This document shows, piece by piece, positions 1 to 8,690 of a stretch of DNA of 64,000 nt. A model generated the notes under the pieces. It saw only the letters and a list, made by a program, of their open reading frames with translations, had not been told where the DNA came from and made no database searches. A program made the translations under genes and the position numbers. Where the stretch lies: contig CAWDDG010000007.1 in NCBI GenBank assembly GCA_963801065.1, positions 372,001-436,000 on the forward strand, written 5' to 3'. Source of the stretch: CAWDDG01 sp963801065. GTDB taxonomy: Bacteria > Actinomycetota > Actinomycetes > Jiangellales > Jiangellaceae. Positions within the stretch are counted from its first letter, which is position 1. Each line of letters starts with the position of its first letter.

Positions 1-36
1 CTGTTCGGCGTCTGACCGTCCGCCCGACCCGTTAAC

Positions 37-1059
37 GTGGCGCCCGTGGCAGCGCCGCACATCGAGATCGAGGTCGACGGGCACCCGGTCCGGGTCACCA
101 ACCCGGACAAGGTGTACTTCCCGGCCGTCGGCGTGACGAAGCGCGAGGTCGTCGAGCACTACGTCGCGGTGGGGGAACCGATCGTGCGCGCCCTGCGCGA
201 GCGGCCGACCTACCTGCAGCGATTCCCGGAGGGCATCGAGGGCGAGCAGATCTACCAGAAGCGCTTCCCCCGGTATGCCCCGGAGTGGGTACGGACGGTC
301 CAGGTGACGTTCCCCTCCGGTCGCTCGGCCGACGCGCTGTGCGTGACCTCGGCGGCGGACGTCGCCTGGGCGGCCAACCTCGGGACCATCACGTTCCACC
401 CGTGGCACGCCCGCGCCGCGGACGTGGACCATCCCGACGAGCTGCGTATCGACCTGGATCCACAGCCGGGCACATCCTTCGAGGATGCGCGGCGGGTCGC
501 CGTCGAGGCCGTGCGCCCCCTGCTCGACGAGCTCGGCTATGTCGGCTTCCCGAAGACGAGCGGCGGTCGCGGCGTCCACGTCTACGTACGGGTCCAGCCG
601 TTGTGGACGTTCACCGAGGTACGGCGCGCCGCGATCGCGTTCGCCCGCGAGGTCGAGCGGCGATCGTCCGGCCTGGTCACCACGGCGTGGTGGAAGGAGC
701 AGCGCGGCGAGGCTGTGTTCGTCGACTACAACCAGAATGCGCGCGACCGGACGATCGCGTCGGCCTGGTCGGTTCGGCGCACGCCCGTCGCCACCGTGTC
801 GACGCCGGTGACGTGGGACGAACTTCCCGACGTCTCGCCGGACGATTTCACCGTGCGGAGCGTCGCCGGACGATTTGCGGAGCTCGGCGACCCGCACGCC
901 GCGATCGACGACGTCCATCACTCGCTCGAGCCGCTGTTGGAGATGGCCGCTCAGGACGAGGCAGGCGGCCTCGGAGACCTGCCGTACCCGCCCAACTACC
1001 CCAAGATGCCCGGTGAGCCCAAGCGGGTGCAGCCCAGCAAGGACCGGGACCTGCGCTGA
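37..1059 (+). CDS. LigD-type primase-polymerase (Prim-PolC-like)
   Basis: A 340-aa stand-alone archaeo-eukaryotic primase-type polymerase, homologous to the polymerase domain of LigD. It is expected to insert nucleotides, preferentially ribonucleotides, into short gaps during DNA repair. The metal-binding DLDP motif is near residue 140, followed by the conserved SGGRGVHVYV stretch (about residue 177) and a WSVRRTP segment near 245. The ligase and nuclease domains of full LigD are absent. A LigC-like ligase follows at 1793, which matches the mycobacterial Rv3730c/Rv3731 pairing (Prim-PolC with LigC, linked to excision repair). The GTG start fits the conserved N-terminus. Bases 1-15 read LFGV-stop and may be the end of an upstream gene. 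No Ku gene is visible. Confidence 0.9.
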   Translation: MAPVAAPHIEIEVDGHPVRVTNPDKVYFPAVGVTKREVVEHYVAVGEPIVRALRERPTYLQRFPEGIEGEQIYQKRFPRYAPEWVRTVQVTFPSGRSADALCVTSAADVAWAANLGTITFHPWHARAADVDHPDELRIDLDPQPGTSFEDARRVAVEAVRPLLDELGYVGFPKTSGGRGVHVYVRVQPLWTFTEVRRAAIAFAREVERRSSGLVTTAWWKEQRGEAVFVDYNQNARDRTIASAWSVRRTPVATVSTPVTWDELPDVSPDDFTVRSVAGRFAELGDPHAAIDDVHHSLEPLLEMAAQDEAGGLGDLPYPPNYPKMPGEPKRVQPSKDRDLR

Positions 1060-1135
1060 CCGTGAACCACTACCTGCTCGACGGCGTCGCCGGCGGGGGG
1101 TTGGCGACGCCTAGGGTTCGTCGTGGCGACGAGAC

Positions 1136-1675
1136 TCAGGGCTCCCGGTCGTCTTGATCCTCCTGCTCGGCCTCCGCCTCCCAATCGGGCTCTTCCTGGG
1201 CGAGCAGGTGGAGGACCGGCACCTTGAGGTTGCGCCTCGCCCGGTTGGTCCAGTCGACATGAAGGAACTCGGCGACGACATGGTGCCGGGTCAGGATGAC
1301 GACCTCGGCGCTGTCTCGCTCCCGAACCAGGGTTGCGAGCCGGTCGAGGGGATCGCTCGCCGTCACTTCGCCGTCGGCCGAGGCGCCGGCCTCACGGAAG
1401 GCCTGGACCGACTCGGCCAGCGTGCGCTCGCTGGCCTCGCGGATCTCTCGATGCACGCGCTCGAGGTCGGCATCGTCGAGATACAGGGCGGCGGTTCCCA
1501 TGACCTCGCTGGCCGCGAGCGATCCGATGGTGGCCTCGACGCGCGACGCTGCGTCCTCGACCGGGATGAGCACGTGGTGGTGGACCGCCTCGGGCGAATC
1601 GTGGTGGAGGGCGGTGATCTGGTGTGCGTCCCAGTGGGTGACCGGCTGCTCGACGAGCACGACGATGTCGTACAC
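1136..1675 (-). CDS. Universal-stress-like small protein
   Basis: A 179-aa soluble protein starting GTG at 1675 (VYDIVVLVEQPV). The layout suggests a UspA-like alpha/beta fold: an N-terminal strand, a long amphipathic helical middle (residues ~70-110), then EVVILTRHHVVAEF and a TNRARRNLKVPVLHLL segment resembling the last Usp strand. The tail is very acidic. The nucleotide-binding GxxGxxxxG signature of ATP-binding Usp proteins is not visible, so ligand and role are unknown. It lies between the polymerase and ligase genes on the opposite strand, so it is convergent with the first and divergent from the second. Much longer open frames on both strands here are GC-driven shadows. Confidence 0.65.
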   Translation of the reverse strand: MYDIVVLVEQPVTHWDAHQITALHHDSPEAVHHHVLIPVEDAASRVEATIGSLAASEVMGTAALYLDDADLERVHREIREASERTLAESVQAFREAGASADGEVTASDPLDRLATLVRERDSAEVVILTRHHVVAEFLHVDWTNRARRNLKVPVLHLLAQEEPDWEAEAEQEDQDDREP

Positions 1676-1792
1676 GGCACACCTCCGATGTCGATGTCCC
1701 ATCCTGGTAACGATGACGCCAGGGTGGGCGAGTTCCCCGGATCTTTGCGGGCCGGCGGCACCGAGGGCAACAGGTCGGGCACGATTGGACGC

Positions 1793-2854
1793 ATGGACCT
1801 GCCGGTGATGCCCCCTGTCGCGCCGATGCTCGCCAAGTCGGTGAAGTCGATCCCACCCGGTCTGCACTACGAGGGCAAGTGGGACGGGTTCCGCGCCATC
1901 GTGTTCCGGGACGGCGACGAGGTCGAGATCGGCAGCCGTAACGAGCGTCCATTCACCCGATACTTCCCGGAGCTGGTCGAGGCCGCCCGTGCGGAGCTGC
2001 CGGAGCGGTGCGTGATCGACGGCGAGGTCGTGATCGTCACGGGGGATCGGCTGGACTTCGAGGCGCTGCAGAACCGCATCCATCCCGCCGACTCGAGGGT
2101 ACGGCTGTTGGCTGTCGAGACACCGGCGAGCTTCATCGCGTTCGACCTGCTGGCCCTGGGTGACGAGTCGTTGATGGAGCAGCCGCTCACGCGCCGGCGC
2201 GAGTCCCTGCAGGGTGCGCTCTCGGAAGCTGCCGCACCCGTCCACCTCGCGCCGGCCACGACAGACCTGGACCTGGCGACACAGTGGTTCGAGCACTTCG
2301 AGGGAGCCGGTCTGGACGGGATCGTCGCGAAGCCGCTCGACGGCGTCTACCAGCCCGGCGAACGGGCCATGTACAAGATCAAGCACGACCGGACCGCCGA
2401 CTGCGTGGTGGCGGGCTTCCGCTGGCACAAGACGGGCGGTGTCGTCGGCTCGCTGCTGCTCGGGCTCTACAACGAGTCCGGCGCGCTGCAGCACGTCGGC
2501 GTGAGTGCGTCGTTCCCGATGAAGCGGCGGGCCGAGCTCGTCGCCGAACTCGAGCCGTACCGCACCTCCGGAGAGAATCACCCGTGGGCGGAATGGGCGG
2601 CCGCCGAGGCTCACGAGCGTGACCGGCTGCCGGGCGCCGTGTCCCGCTGGAACGCGAAGAAGGACCTGTCCTGGGAGCCGCTGCGCCCGGAGCTCGTGGT
2701 CGAGGTCGCCTACGACCACATGCAGGGTGACCGGTTCCGGCACACGGCCCAGTTCCGCCGCTGGCGGCCCGACCGCGACCCGTCGTCGTGCACGTACGAG
2801 CAGCTCGAGGAGCCGGTGGGCTACAACCTGTCCGACGTGCTGCTCTCCCGCTGA
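1793..2854 (+). CDS. ligC: ATP-dependent DNA ligase, LigC-like
   Basis: A 353-aa ATP-dependent DNA ligase sealing nicks through an enzyme-adenylate intermediate. The nucleotidyltransferase motif I is YEGKWDGFRA (about residues 23-32) with the reactive lysine. Motif III is FIAFDLLAL (about 117), motif IV is LDGIVAKPLDG (about 172), and motif V is YKIKHDRTADCVV (about 191). A C-terminal OB fold follows. Length and single-enzyme architecture match mycobacterial LigC rather than LigB or LigD. It probably works with the polymerase at 37. The ATG at 1793 is chosen because the family starts just before the conserved MLAKS segment. The 3' end overlaps the convergent reductase gene by 34 bp. Confidence 0.92.
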   Translation: MDLPVMPPVAPMLAKSVKSIPPGLHYEGKWDGFRAIVFRDGDEVEIGSRNERPFTRYFPELVEAARAELPERCVIDGEVVIVTGDRLDFEALQNRIHPADSRVRLLAVETPASFIAFDLLALGDESLMEQPLTRRRESLQGALSEAAAPVHLAPATTDLDLATQWFEHFEGAGLDGIVAKPLDGVYQPGERAMYKIKHDRTADCVVAGFRWHKTGGVVGSLLLGLYNESGALQHVGVSASFPMKRRAELVAELEPYRTSGENHPWAEWAAAEAHERDRLPGAVSRWNAKKDLSWEPLRPELVVEVAYDHMQGDRFRHTAQFRRWRPDRDPSSCTYEQLEEPVGYNLSDVLLSR

Positions 2855-3588
2855 GGCGTCCAGCGGGTGAGCAGCGTTCCGTCCTCCTCGAGGATGTGCA
2901 CGAGCCGCATACCGCCTGCCGGCACGGGCGCGCCGGCCAGGGCCCGCATGGCGTCGCCGCCCCGCAGCAACGGGCTGACGGTGAGGCACAGGTCGTCGAG
3001 CAGACCCGCGACGACGATGTCGGCGAGCAGGTGCGGTCCACCTTCACAGAGCACCCGCGTCAGGCCGAGGGCGGCGAGCTCGCCCAACGCTGCGTCGAGG
3101 TCGACGTTCGTCTCGCCGACGAGGCGGACGTCTGCCACGGCGGCGAGCGCCCTCCGGCGGTCCGCCGGCGACCGCTCCGTGGTCAGCACGATCGTCTGCT
3201 CGCCCGAGCCCGAGAACAGCGGCCCGCCCGGATCGAGCGTCAAGGTGCGGCTGACCACGGCGACGGGAGGAGCCGGGCGTTGCCCCAGGGCGGCCCGGTG
3301 GGCCGCGTAGTCGGCTTCCGGCTCGGCCGGGCCGTACTTCTCGACGCTGGCGGTGCGGGCACCGACGAGGATCACGTCCGTCATGCCGCGGAGCATCGCG
3401 AAGACCCTCTTATCCGCGGGGGATGACAGCGTCCCGGAGCGGCCGTCGGCGCCCTGTGCCGCGCCGTCGAGGCTGATCACCATGTTGGCGCGCACATACG
3501 GCGCGGAGTTCACCGTCGGTGGATAGGCATACGCAGCTAGCAGCGCGTCCTGGTCGAGGTCCGCGAGGTCGGGGTAGATGCGCCGCAC
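2821..3588 (-). CDS. RibD C-terminal-type pyrimidine reductase family protein
   Basis: A 255-aa protein of the RibD_C/dihydrofolate reductase-like fold: NMVISLDGAAQG near residue 35, VILVGARTASVEKYG (~72), and LCEGGPHLLADIV (~183) followed by DDLCLTVSPLLRGG. Family members reduce the ribosylamino-pyrimidine in riboflavin synthesis with NADPH, but stand-alone copies away from rib genes often have unassigned substrates. No riboflavin genes are nearby, so a general reductase role is as likely. It is monocistronic on the minus strand, bounded upstream by a strong palindrome. The 3' end overlaps the convergent ligase gene. Confidence 0.85.
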   Translation of the reverse strand: MRRIYPDLADLDQDALLAAYAYPPTVNSAPYVRANMVISLDGAAQGADGRSGTLSSPADKRVFAMLRGMTDVILVGARTASVEKYGPAEPEADYAAHRAALGQRPAPPVAVVSRTLTLDPGGPLFSGSGEQTIVLTTERSPADRRRALAAVADVRLVGETNVDLDAALGELAALGLTRVLCEGGPHLLADIVVAGLLDDLCLTVSPLLRGGDAMRALAGAPVPAGGMRLVHILEEDGTLLTRWTPQRESSTSDRL

Positions 3589-3656
3589 GGTGCGATCCCA
3601 CCAGAGCCGTCCACGTCCTGCCAGCCGGCGATCCCGGCTAGCCTGCCCTAGTCAAA

Positions 3657-3738
3657 TGATCACGTTAAGTATGCCTGTGGGTCCGTTACCAGGTCTCGGC
3701 ACCTGGTAACGGCCATAGAAGCCCACTTAACGTGATCA
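3657..3738. repeat. Nested intergenic palindrome
   Basis: Two nested inverted repeats share one centre. The outer arms are TGATCACGTTAAGT (3657-3670) and its exact complement at 3725-3738. The inner arms CCGTTACCAGGT (3683-3694) and complement (3701-3712) enclose a 6-nt loop. It lies between the divergently transcribed reductase (start 3588) and PPK2 (start 3761) genes, so it is not at a convergent gene end. A cruciform, an operator or a REP-like element are possible. The right arm ends 22 bp before the ppk2 start. Confidence 0.75.
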
Positions 3739-3760
3739 ATCAGCCGTCGGAAGGGGCGTC

Positions 3761-4642
3761 GTGGGCAAGGCGAAGAGCAAGCAGAAGCGCAACGACAAGC
3801 CGGCGGCACCCCATGTCTCGGACCTGCTGCGTGTGCCGCCGGGACCGGTCGACCTCGGCTCCTACGACACGCGGTCCACGCCCGGCTTCACCGGCGACAA
3901 GGTGGCCGGGAAGGAACAGCTGGCCGCCTTGGCGCCGACGATCTCCGAACTGCAGGAGCGGCTGTACGCCCACGGGCGAACGGGAGGTGATCGGCGGCTG
4001 CTCCTCGTCCTGCAGGGCATGGACACCTCGGGCAAGGGCGGCACCATGCGCCACGCGGTCGGCCTGGTCGACCCGCAGGGCGTCAGGATCAAGGCGTTCA
4101 AGGCGCCCACCCCCGAGGAGAAGCGGCGCGGCTTCCTGTGGCGGATCCGGCAGGCGCTGCCGCAGCCGGGCGAGCTCGGCGTGTTCGACCGCAGCCACTA
4201 CGAGGACGTGCTCATCGCGCGGGTGCGTTCGCTCGCGACGGCCGCCACCATCGAGCGCCGGTACGACGCCATCAACGACTTCGAGGCCAAGCTCACGACG
4301 TCCGGATGCGACGTCGTCAAGGTGATGCTGCACATCTCTAAGGACGAACAGAAGGCGCGGCTGCAGGCCCGACTCGACGACCCCACGAAGCAATGGAAAT
4401 ACAACCCGGCCGACGTCGACGAGCGTCAGCTCTGGGACGACTACCAGCGGGCGTACGAGATCGCCCTGGAGCGGTGCAACACGGAGGCGGCTCCGTGGCA
4501 CATCGTGTCCGCCGACCGCAAGTGGTACCGCAACTGGGCCGTCACCCGCCTGCTGACCGACCACCTGGACGGGCTGGGCTTGGACTGGCCGGTGACGGAC
4601 CTCGACGTCGAGGCCGAGCGCGAACGCCTCGACGCGACCTGA
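3761..4642 (+). CDS. ppk2: Polyphosphate kinase 2 family (PPK2)
   Basis: A 293-aa polyphosphate:nucleotide phosphotransferase, transferring phosphate between polyphosphate and nucleoside mono- or diphosphates. The Walker A motif LQGMDTSGKGGT is near residue 84, the lid-type segment IKAFKAPTPEE near 109, the Walker B motif VFDRSHYEDVL near 140, and WKYNPADVDERQLWDDY near 212. The single PPK2 domain and the N-terminal SYDTRSTPGFTGDK segment fit the PPK2_rel_1 subfamily. The direction of catalysis and preferred nucleotide cannot be read from sequence. The GTG start at 3761 has GGAAGGGG about 10 nt upstream. The stop is one base before a large palindrome that can serve as terminator. Confidence 0.92.
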   Translation: MGKAKSKQKRNDKPAAPHVSDLLRVPPGPVDLGSYDTRSTPGFTGDKVAGKEQLAALAPTISELQERLYAHGRTGGDRRLLLVLQGMDTSGKGGTMRHAVGLVDPQGVRIKAFKAPTPEEKRRGFLWRIRQALPQPGELGVFDRSHYEDVLIARVRSLATAATIERRYDAINDFEAKLTTSGCDVVKVMLHISKDEQKARLQARLDDPTKQWKYNPADVDERQLWDDYQRAYEIALERCNTEAAPWHIVSADRKWYRNWAVTRLLTDHLDGLGLDWPVTDLDVEAERERLDAT

Positions 4643-4734
4643 CCCCGTTGATCATGCAACTTCTGCGCGACACGCCGGCCGCTGTAGCAGGGCAGATGAC
4701 GGCGTGTCGCGCAGAAGTTGCATGATCAACGGGG
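4643..4734. terminator. 35-bp perfect inverted repeat, bidirectional terminator candidate
   Basis: Arms 4643-4677 and 4700-4734 are exact complements over 35 bp, around a 22-nt loop. The left arm begins CCCCGTTGATCATGCAACTT. It sits between the convergent ppk2 and cysG genes, and the right arm contains the cysG stop codon (4726-4728). There is no poly-U tract on either side. The length and perfection exceed an ordinary terminator, so it may also be a dispersed REP-like element. The arms are locally AT-rich compared with the genes. Confidence 0.8.
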
Positions 4735-5919
4735 GGAGGGGGCGAGGGTGACCACGTCGCCGACCACGATGACGGCGGGCGGCCGCACGCCACGTTCGGC
4801 GGCGAGTTCGGCGATCGTCGCCAGGGTGCCCACGGTGAGCCGCTGACGGGAGCCGAACCCGTCCTCGACGACGGCGGTGGGCGTCGCCGGGCTGCGGCCG
4901 TGCTCGACCAGGCGATCAGCGGTTTCGCGAAGCAGGCTCACCCCCATGAGCAGCACGAGCGTTCCCTCGACGGCGGCCAGCGAGGGCCAGTCCAGACCTT
5001 CGTGACCGGAGACGACGGTGAACTGCTTGGCCAGCCCGCGGTGCGTCACCGGGATGCCGGCGGCTGCCGGCACCGAAACCGCGCTCGTCACTCCGGGCAC
5101 GACCTCGACGGGAACGCCGGCCTCCCGGCAGGCCGCCAGCTCCTCGCCGCCACGGCCGAGAACGAACGGGTCGCCGCCCTTGAGGCGCACCACCCTGCGC
5201 CCTGTTGTGGCGTAGTCGACGAGGAGCCGGTTGATCTCGTCCTGGCTGACCGGGTGGTGACCCGGGGTCTTCCCGACGTCGACGACCTCGACCTCCGGGT
5301 CGAGCTCGTCGAGCAGCGCCCGTGGCGCGAGCCGGTCGACGACGACGACGTCCGCCTGGGCCAGCAGCTGCCGCCCCCGGGTCGTGATGAGTCCGGGCGC
5401 GCCGGGACCGCCGCCGACGAGCGCGACCGACCCGGCACCCGGGCGGTGCCGCCGGATGGGCAGGCCGCCGGTCTCCAAGGCAGTCTGGACGGCGTCGCGC
5501 AGGCGGGTCGCCCGGCGTGGGTCGGCCCCTCCACTGACCGCGACCAGCACGTCGCCGATACGGGCCACAGCGGGTGTCCAGGCGCTCGAGTGGTCGCCGT
5601 CGTCGGCCCGGACGCACCAGATTCGGGCGGCTTCGGCAGCGACCGCGACGGCCGCGTCGACGGAGCTGTCGCCGGTCGCCGTATGCACGAGCCAGGCACC
5701 GTCCAGGTCGCCCGCCACGTAGTCATGCGGACGCCAGGTCGCCCGACCGTCGGCCACCAGGTCGGCGAGCGGCTCACACAGGAACGGCGAGACGACGGCC
5801 AGGTCTGCTCCGGCGTCGGCCAGCGACCGGGCCCGCCGGGCCGCCACCGGCCCGCCGCCGACGACGACCACCCGGCGCCCGGCCACGTCGAGCACCAGCG
5901 GATACGACGGGGCGCTCAT
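4726..5919 (-). CDS. cysG: Siroheme synthase: uroporphyrinogen-III methyltransferase with precorrin-2 dehydrogenase domain
   Basis: A 397-aa bifunctional CysG-type protein. The N-terminal half has a Rossmann VVVVGGGPVAARRA motif (about residues 17-30) for NAD-dependent precorrin-2 oxidation and ferrochelation. The C-terminal half is a SAM-dependent uroporphyrinogen-III methyltransferase: VALVGGGPGAPGLITTRG (~165), VVRLKGGDPFVLGRGGEE (~243), VEVVPGVTSA (~271) and a VVLLMG-like segment. Siroheme is the cofactor of the sulfite/nitrite reductase encoded upstream on the same strand, so gene order supports assimilatory sulfite reduction. A hairpin separates it from cysH. Reading frame and domains are intact, unlike its two broken neighbours. 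Confidence 0.9.
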   Translation of the reverse strand: MSAPSYPLVLDVAGRRVVVVGGGPVAARRARSLADAGADLAVVSPFLCEPLADLVADGRATWRPHDYVAGDLDGAWLVHTATGDSSVDAAVAVAAEAARIWCVRADDGDHSSAWTPAVARIGDVLVAVSGGADPRRATRLRDAVQTALETGGLPIRRHRPGAGSVALVGGGPGAPGLITTRGRQLLAQADVVVVDRLAPRALLDELDPEVEVVDVGKTPGHHPVSQDEINRLLVDYATTGRRVVRLKGGDPFVLGRGGEELAACREAGVPVEVVPGVTSAVSVPAAAGIPVTHRGLAKQFTVVSGHEGLDWPSLAAVEGTLVLLMGVSLLRETADRLVEHGRSPATPTAVVEDGFGSRQRLTVGTLATIAELAAERGVRPPAVIVVGDVVTLAPSPR

Positions 5920-5963
5920 CGGACCCTCCGGTACCTGCGCGACCGGCTCCCGGCCCGGCCACT

Positions 5964-6011
5964 GGAGGGTTTCCCACCTCTCCGCGCACGAGGTGGGGTG
6001 GAAAACCCTCC
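5964..6011. terminator. Hairpin between cysH and cysG
   Basis: Stem CCCACCTC (5973-5980) with GAGGTGGG (5990-5997), extended by GGAGGGTTT (5964-5972) with AAACCCTCC (6003-6011) across a 5-nt bulge. It lies in the ~125-bp gap between cysH and cysG, both on the minus strand. It could attenuate read-through from cysH into cysG or act as an RNA-stability element. Confidence 0.5.
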
Positions 6012-6046
6012 CGTCGCGGCCGGGGACGCTTCGGCTGCCATATTCA

Positions 6047-6738
6047 TCAGTGGATGCCGCACTCGGTCTTGGCCAGACCCGCCCAGCGGCCGGACCGCGG
6101 ATCCGCGCCGTCGGTCACCGGCCGGGTGCACGGCTCGCAGCCGATGGAGGCGTAACCGATCTCACGCAGCGGGTTGACCAGGATCCCGTGCTCGGCGACG
6201 TAGGCCTCGACCTGCTCGTTGGTCCAGGTCGCGAGCGGGTTGACCTTGACCTTGCGGCGCTTGGCGTCCCAGGCGACGACCGGGGTGTCCGCCCGGCTGG
6301 GCATCTCGGCCCGGCGCACGCCGCCGGCCCACGCGTCGTACGGGCGAGCGCACGGTCGAGCGGCCAGACCTTGCGGATCGCGCAGCACAGGTCGGGGTCG
6401 GTCTCGTACAGGCGCCCGTACTCGGCCTCGTGCTCGATGCGGCGGAGCGGGTGCGTGATCGTCTCGACGTTCACCGGGTAGGTGGCGGCGATCGCGTCGC
6501 GGGTCCCGATCGTCTCCGCGAAGTGGTAGCCGGTGTCGAGGAAGAGCACGGTGATGCCCGGTACCGCCTCACCGGCGACGTGGGAGAGGACGCCGTCGGC
6601 CATCGACGCCGTGACCGCGAACCGGTCGCCGAACGTGTCGACTGCCCAGCGGACGATCTCGTGCGCGCTCGCGTCCTCGAGGTCGCGGGCAGCGTCGAGC
6701 GCGAGCTCCTCCAGGCTGTCGGTGAGGGTGAGCGTCAC
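6047..6738 (-). pseudogene. cysH: Phosphoadenylyl/adenylyl-sulfate reductase, one frameshift
   Basis: Reconstructed length is about 230 aa. The first part, from the GTG at 6738, reads ITVLFLDTGYHFAETIGTRD and CCAIRKVWPLDRALA. After a one-base loss near 6338 (CCC where CCCC would restore frame) it continues PYDAWAGGVRR, GYASIGCEPCTRPV, and ends KTECGIH. The CC...CxxC cysteines indicate an iron-sulfur cluster, typical of APS-type reductases, and the C-terminal ECGxH is the catalytic cysteine motif. The enzyme reduces activated sulfate to sulfite. The start overlaps the upstream small gene by GTGA, showing operon organisation. All functional motifs survive, so the frameshift is either very recent or a sequence error in a C run. 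Confidence 0.85.
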
Positions 6739-6920
6739 GAGCGACCTCCCTGCTCCACCGGGCCGGCGAGTGCCGCCGCTCGCGGCGACAGGCCGAGCAC
6801 CTTCACGCTGAAGACGCGCAGGCAGGACCGGCACTCCCAGCCGCCGTGCTGCTCGACGGGGTGGAGGTCCTCGTCGGAGCAGAAGGGGCAGTACTGCACG
6901 GCGGCCCTGGTCTCGCTCAC
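6735..6920 (-). CDS. Small Cys-rich protein of the sulfite-reductase operon
   Basis: A 61-aa protein starting GTG at 6920 (SETRAAVQYCPFC). It carries CPFC (about residue 10) and CRSC (about 30), a two-CxxC zinc-ribbon-like arrangement, followed by an FSVKVLGLSP segment. Small proteins of this type commonly sit between sirA and cysH in actinobacteria, and their job is not established to my knowledge. It overlaps sirA and cysH by 4 bp (GTGA) on each side, so translation is probably coupled. This is too short for large-ORF criteria but the coupling and motifs support it. Confidence 0.8.
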   Translation of the reverse strand: MSETRAAVQYCPFCSDEDLHPVEQHGGWECRSCLRVFSVKVLGLSPRAAALAGPVEQGGRS

Positions 6921-8581
6921 TGCAGTGCCTCCTCGGGCGCTCGGGCGGCCCACTGGGCGAACCGCTCGTGTGGCTCGCGGCCGGCGAGAAAGCGCCGGAC
7001 GAGCCGTTCGACGTAGTCGGGCAGCTCGGCCGTCGTGACCTTGAGGCCGCGCAGCTTGCGTCCGAACCCGGCATCGAGTCCGAGCCCACCGCCGAGGTGG
7101 ACCTGGAAGCCGTCCTCGCCCTTGACGATCTGACCCTTCAGGCCGATGTCGGCGACCTGGATCCGGGCGCAGGAGTTCGGGCAGCCGTTGACGTTGAGCG
7201 TGATCGGCACGTCGAGCTGGTCGGCGACGTCGGCCAGACACGACTCGAGCGCGGCCACGGTGGAGGCCGCGAGGCCCTTGGTCTCGACGATCGCGAGCTT
7301 GCAGAACTCGAGCCCGGTGCAGGCCATCGTGTTGCGCCGGAACGCGCTCGGCCTGGCCTGCAGGCCGAGCCCGTCCAGGGTCTCGACGAGCGGCTCGACC
7401 TGGTCGGGTTCGACGTCGAGGACGACGAGCTTCTGGTGCGGAGTCGTACGGACCCGGCTCGAGCCGTGGGCCTCGACGGCGTCGGCCAGCTTGCCGAGGA
7501 GCGTGCCCGAGACACGTCCCACCAGCGGCGCGACGCCGACGTAGTAGCGACCGTCCTTCTGCGGGTGCGGCGCCGACGTGGTCGTACGGCTGCGCGGGCA
7601 CCGGGGGAGCGGGGCCGTCGACGAGGCGCCGGCCCAGGTACTCGCTCTCGAGCACCTCGCGGAAGCGCTCGACGCCCCAGTCGTCGACCAGGAACTTCAG
7701 CCGCGCCCGGGTCCGCAGCCGCCGGTAGCCGTAGTCGCGGAAGATCCCGACGACGCCCGCCCAGACGTCCGGTACCTCGTCCAGCGGTATCCAGGCTCCG
7801 AGCCGCTGGGCGAGCTTGGGGTTGGTGGACAGCCCGCCGCCGACCCACAGGTCGAGACCGGGGCCGTGCTCGAGGGTGCACGACGCCGACGAAGGCGACG
7901 TCGTTGACCTCGTGCGACGACGTCGGGAAGCCCGCTGATCGCCGTCTTGAACTTGCGCGGCAGGTTGGAGAACTCGGGCGAGCCGATGTAGCGGCGCTGG
8001 ATCTCCTCGATCGCCCAGGTGCGGTCGAGGACCTCGTCGGCGGCGATGCCGGCGACGGGGGAGCCGAGGACGACGCGCGGGACGTCGCCGCACGCCTCGG
8101 TCGTGGACAGCCCGACGGCCTCCAGCCGCTGCCAGATGTCGGGGACGTCCTCGACCCGGATCCAGTGCAGCTGGACGTTCTGGCGGTCGGTCACGTCGGC
8201 CGTGTCACGCGCATACGTCGTGCGAGACGTCGGCGACGACCCGCAGCTGCTCGGTGCTGAGCTGGCCGCCGTCGATGCGGATCCGCATCATGAAGTACTC
8301 GTCGTCGAGCTCGTGCGGCTCGAGGATGGCGGTTCGGCCGCCGGGGATGCCGGGGCGCGCGCTGGGTGTAGAGGCCCCACCAGCGGAAACGCCCGCGCAG
8401 GTCGGCAGGGTCGATGCTGGCGAAGCCACGCCGGGCGTAGATGGTCTCGATCCGCGCGCCGGACGTTGAGGCCGTCGTCGTCCTTCTTCGTCCGCTCGTT
8501 GGGGTTGAGCGGCTCGAGGTGGCCCAGAGCCCACTGGCCCTCGCCGCGGCGTCGCGACGCTGGGGCGGTGGTGGCCGGCAT
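6917..8581 (-). pseudogene. sirA: Assimilatory sulfite/nitrite reductase with about six single-base indels
   Basis: A ferredoxin-type siroheme sulfite reductase (family ~560 aa; this span is 1665 bp, or 555 codons). Pieces read in order: MPATTAPASRRRGEG...; ARIETIYARRGF; PGIPGGRTAILEPHELDDEY; TDRQNVQLHWIRVEDVPD; GPGLDLWVGGGLSTNPK; GRYYVGVAPLVGRVSG; ending EEALQ. The siroheme/4Fe-4S ligands are present: ACTGLEFC (C-x5-C) and NGCPNSC (C-x3-C). Frame changes fall near 8462, 8366, 8213, 7927, 7880 and 7571. Flanking protein is highly conserved with no in-frame nonsense substitutions. The start at 8581 has a GAGGAG ribosome site. As read, no active enzyme can be made, and neighbours cysG and the small gene are intact. 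Confidence 0.85.
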
Positions 8582-8690
8582 GGATCTCCTCGAAGAGCTC
8601 GAGGGCACGCAGAGGCGACGGAACGTCAGGTTCGGAGCGACGCGAGCCGGCGCTTCCGCGCGCCCGGCTGACGTGGGTCGGTGGGCGCGG

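Noticed and set aside
1136..2989. 617-aa minus-strand frame over the ligase gene
   Set aside because: Antisense to an unmistakable DNA ligase. Only its last 179 codons, from the GTG at 1675, encode a plausible protein.
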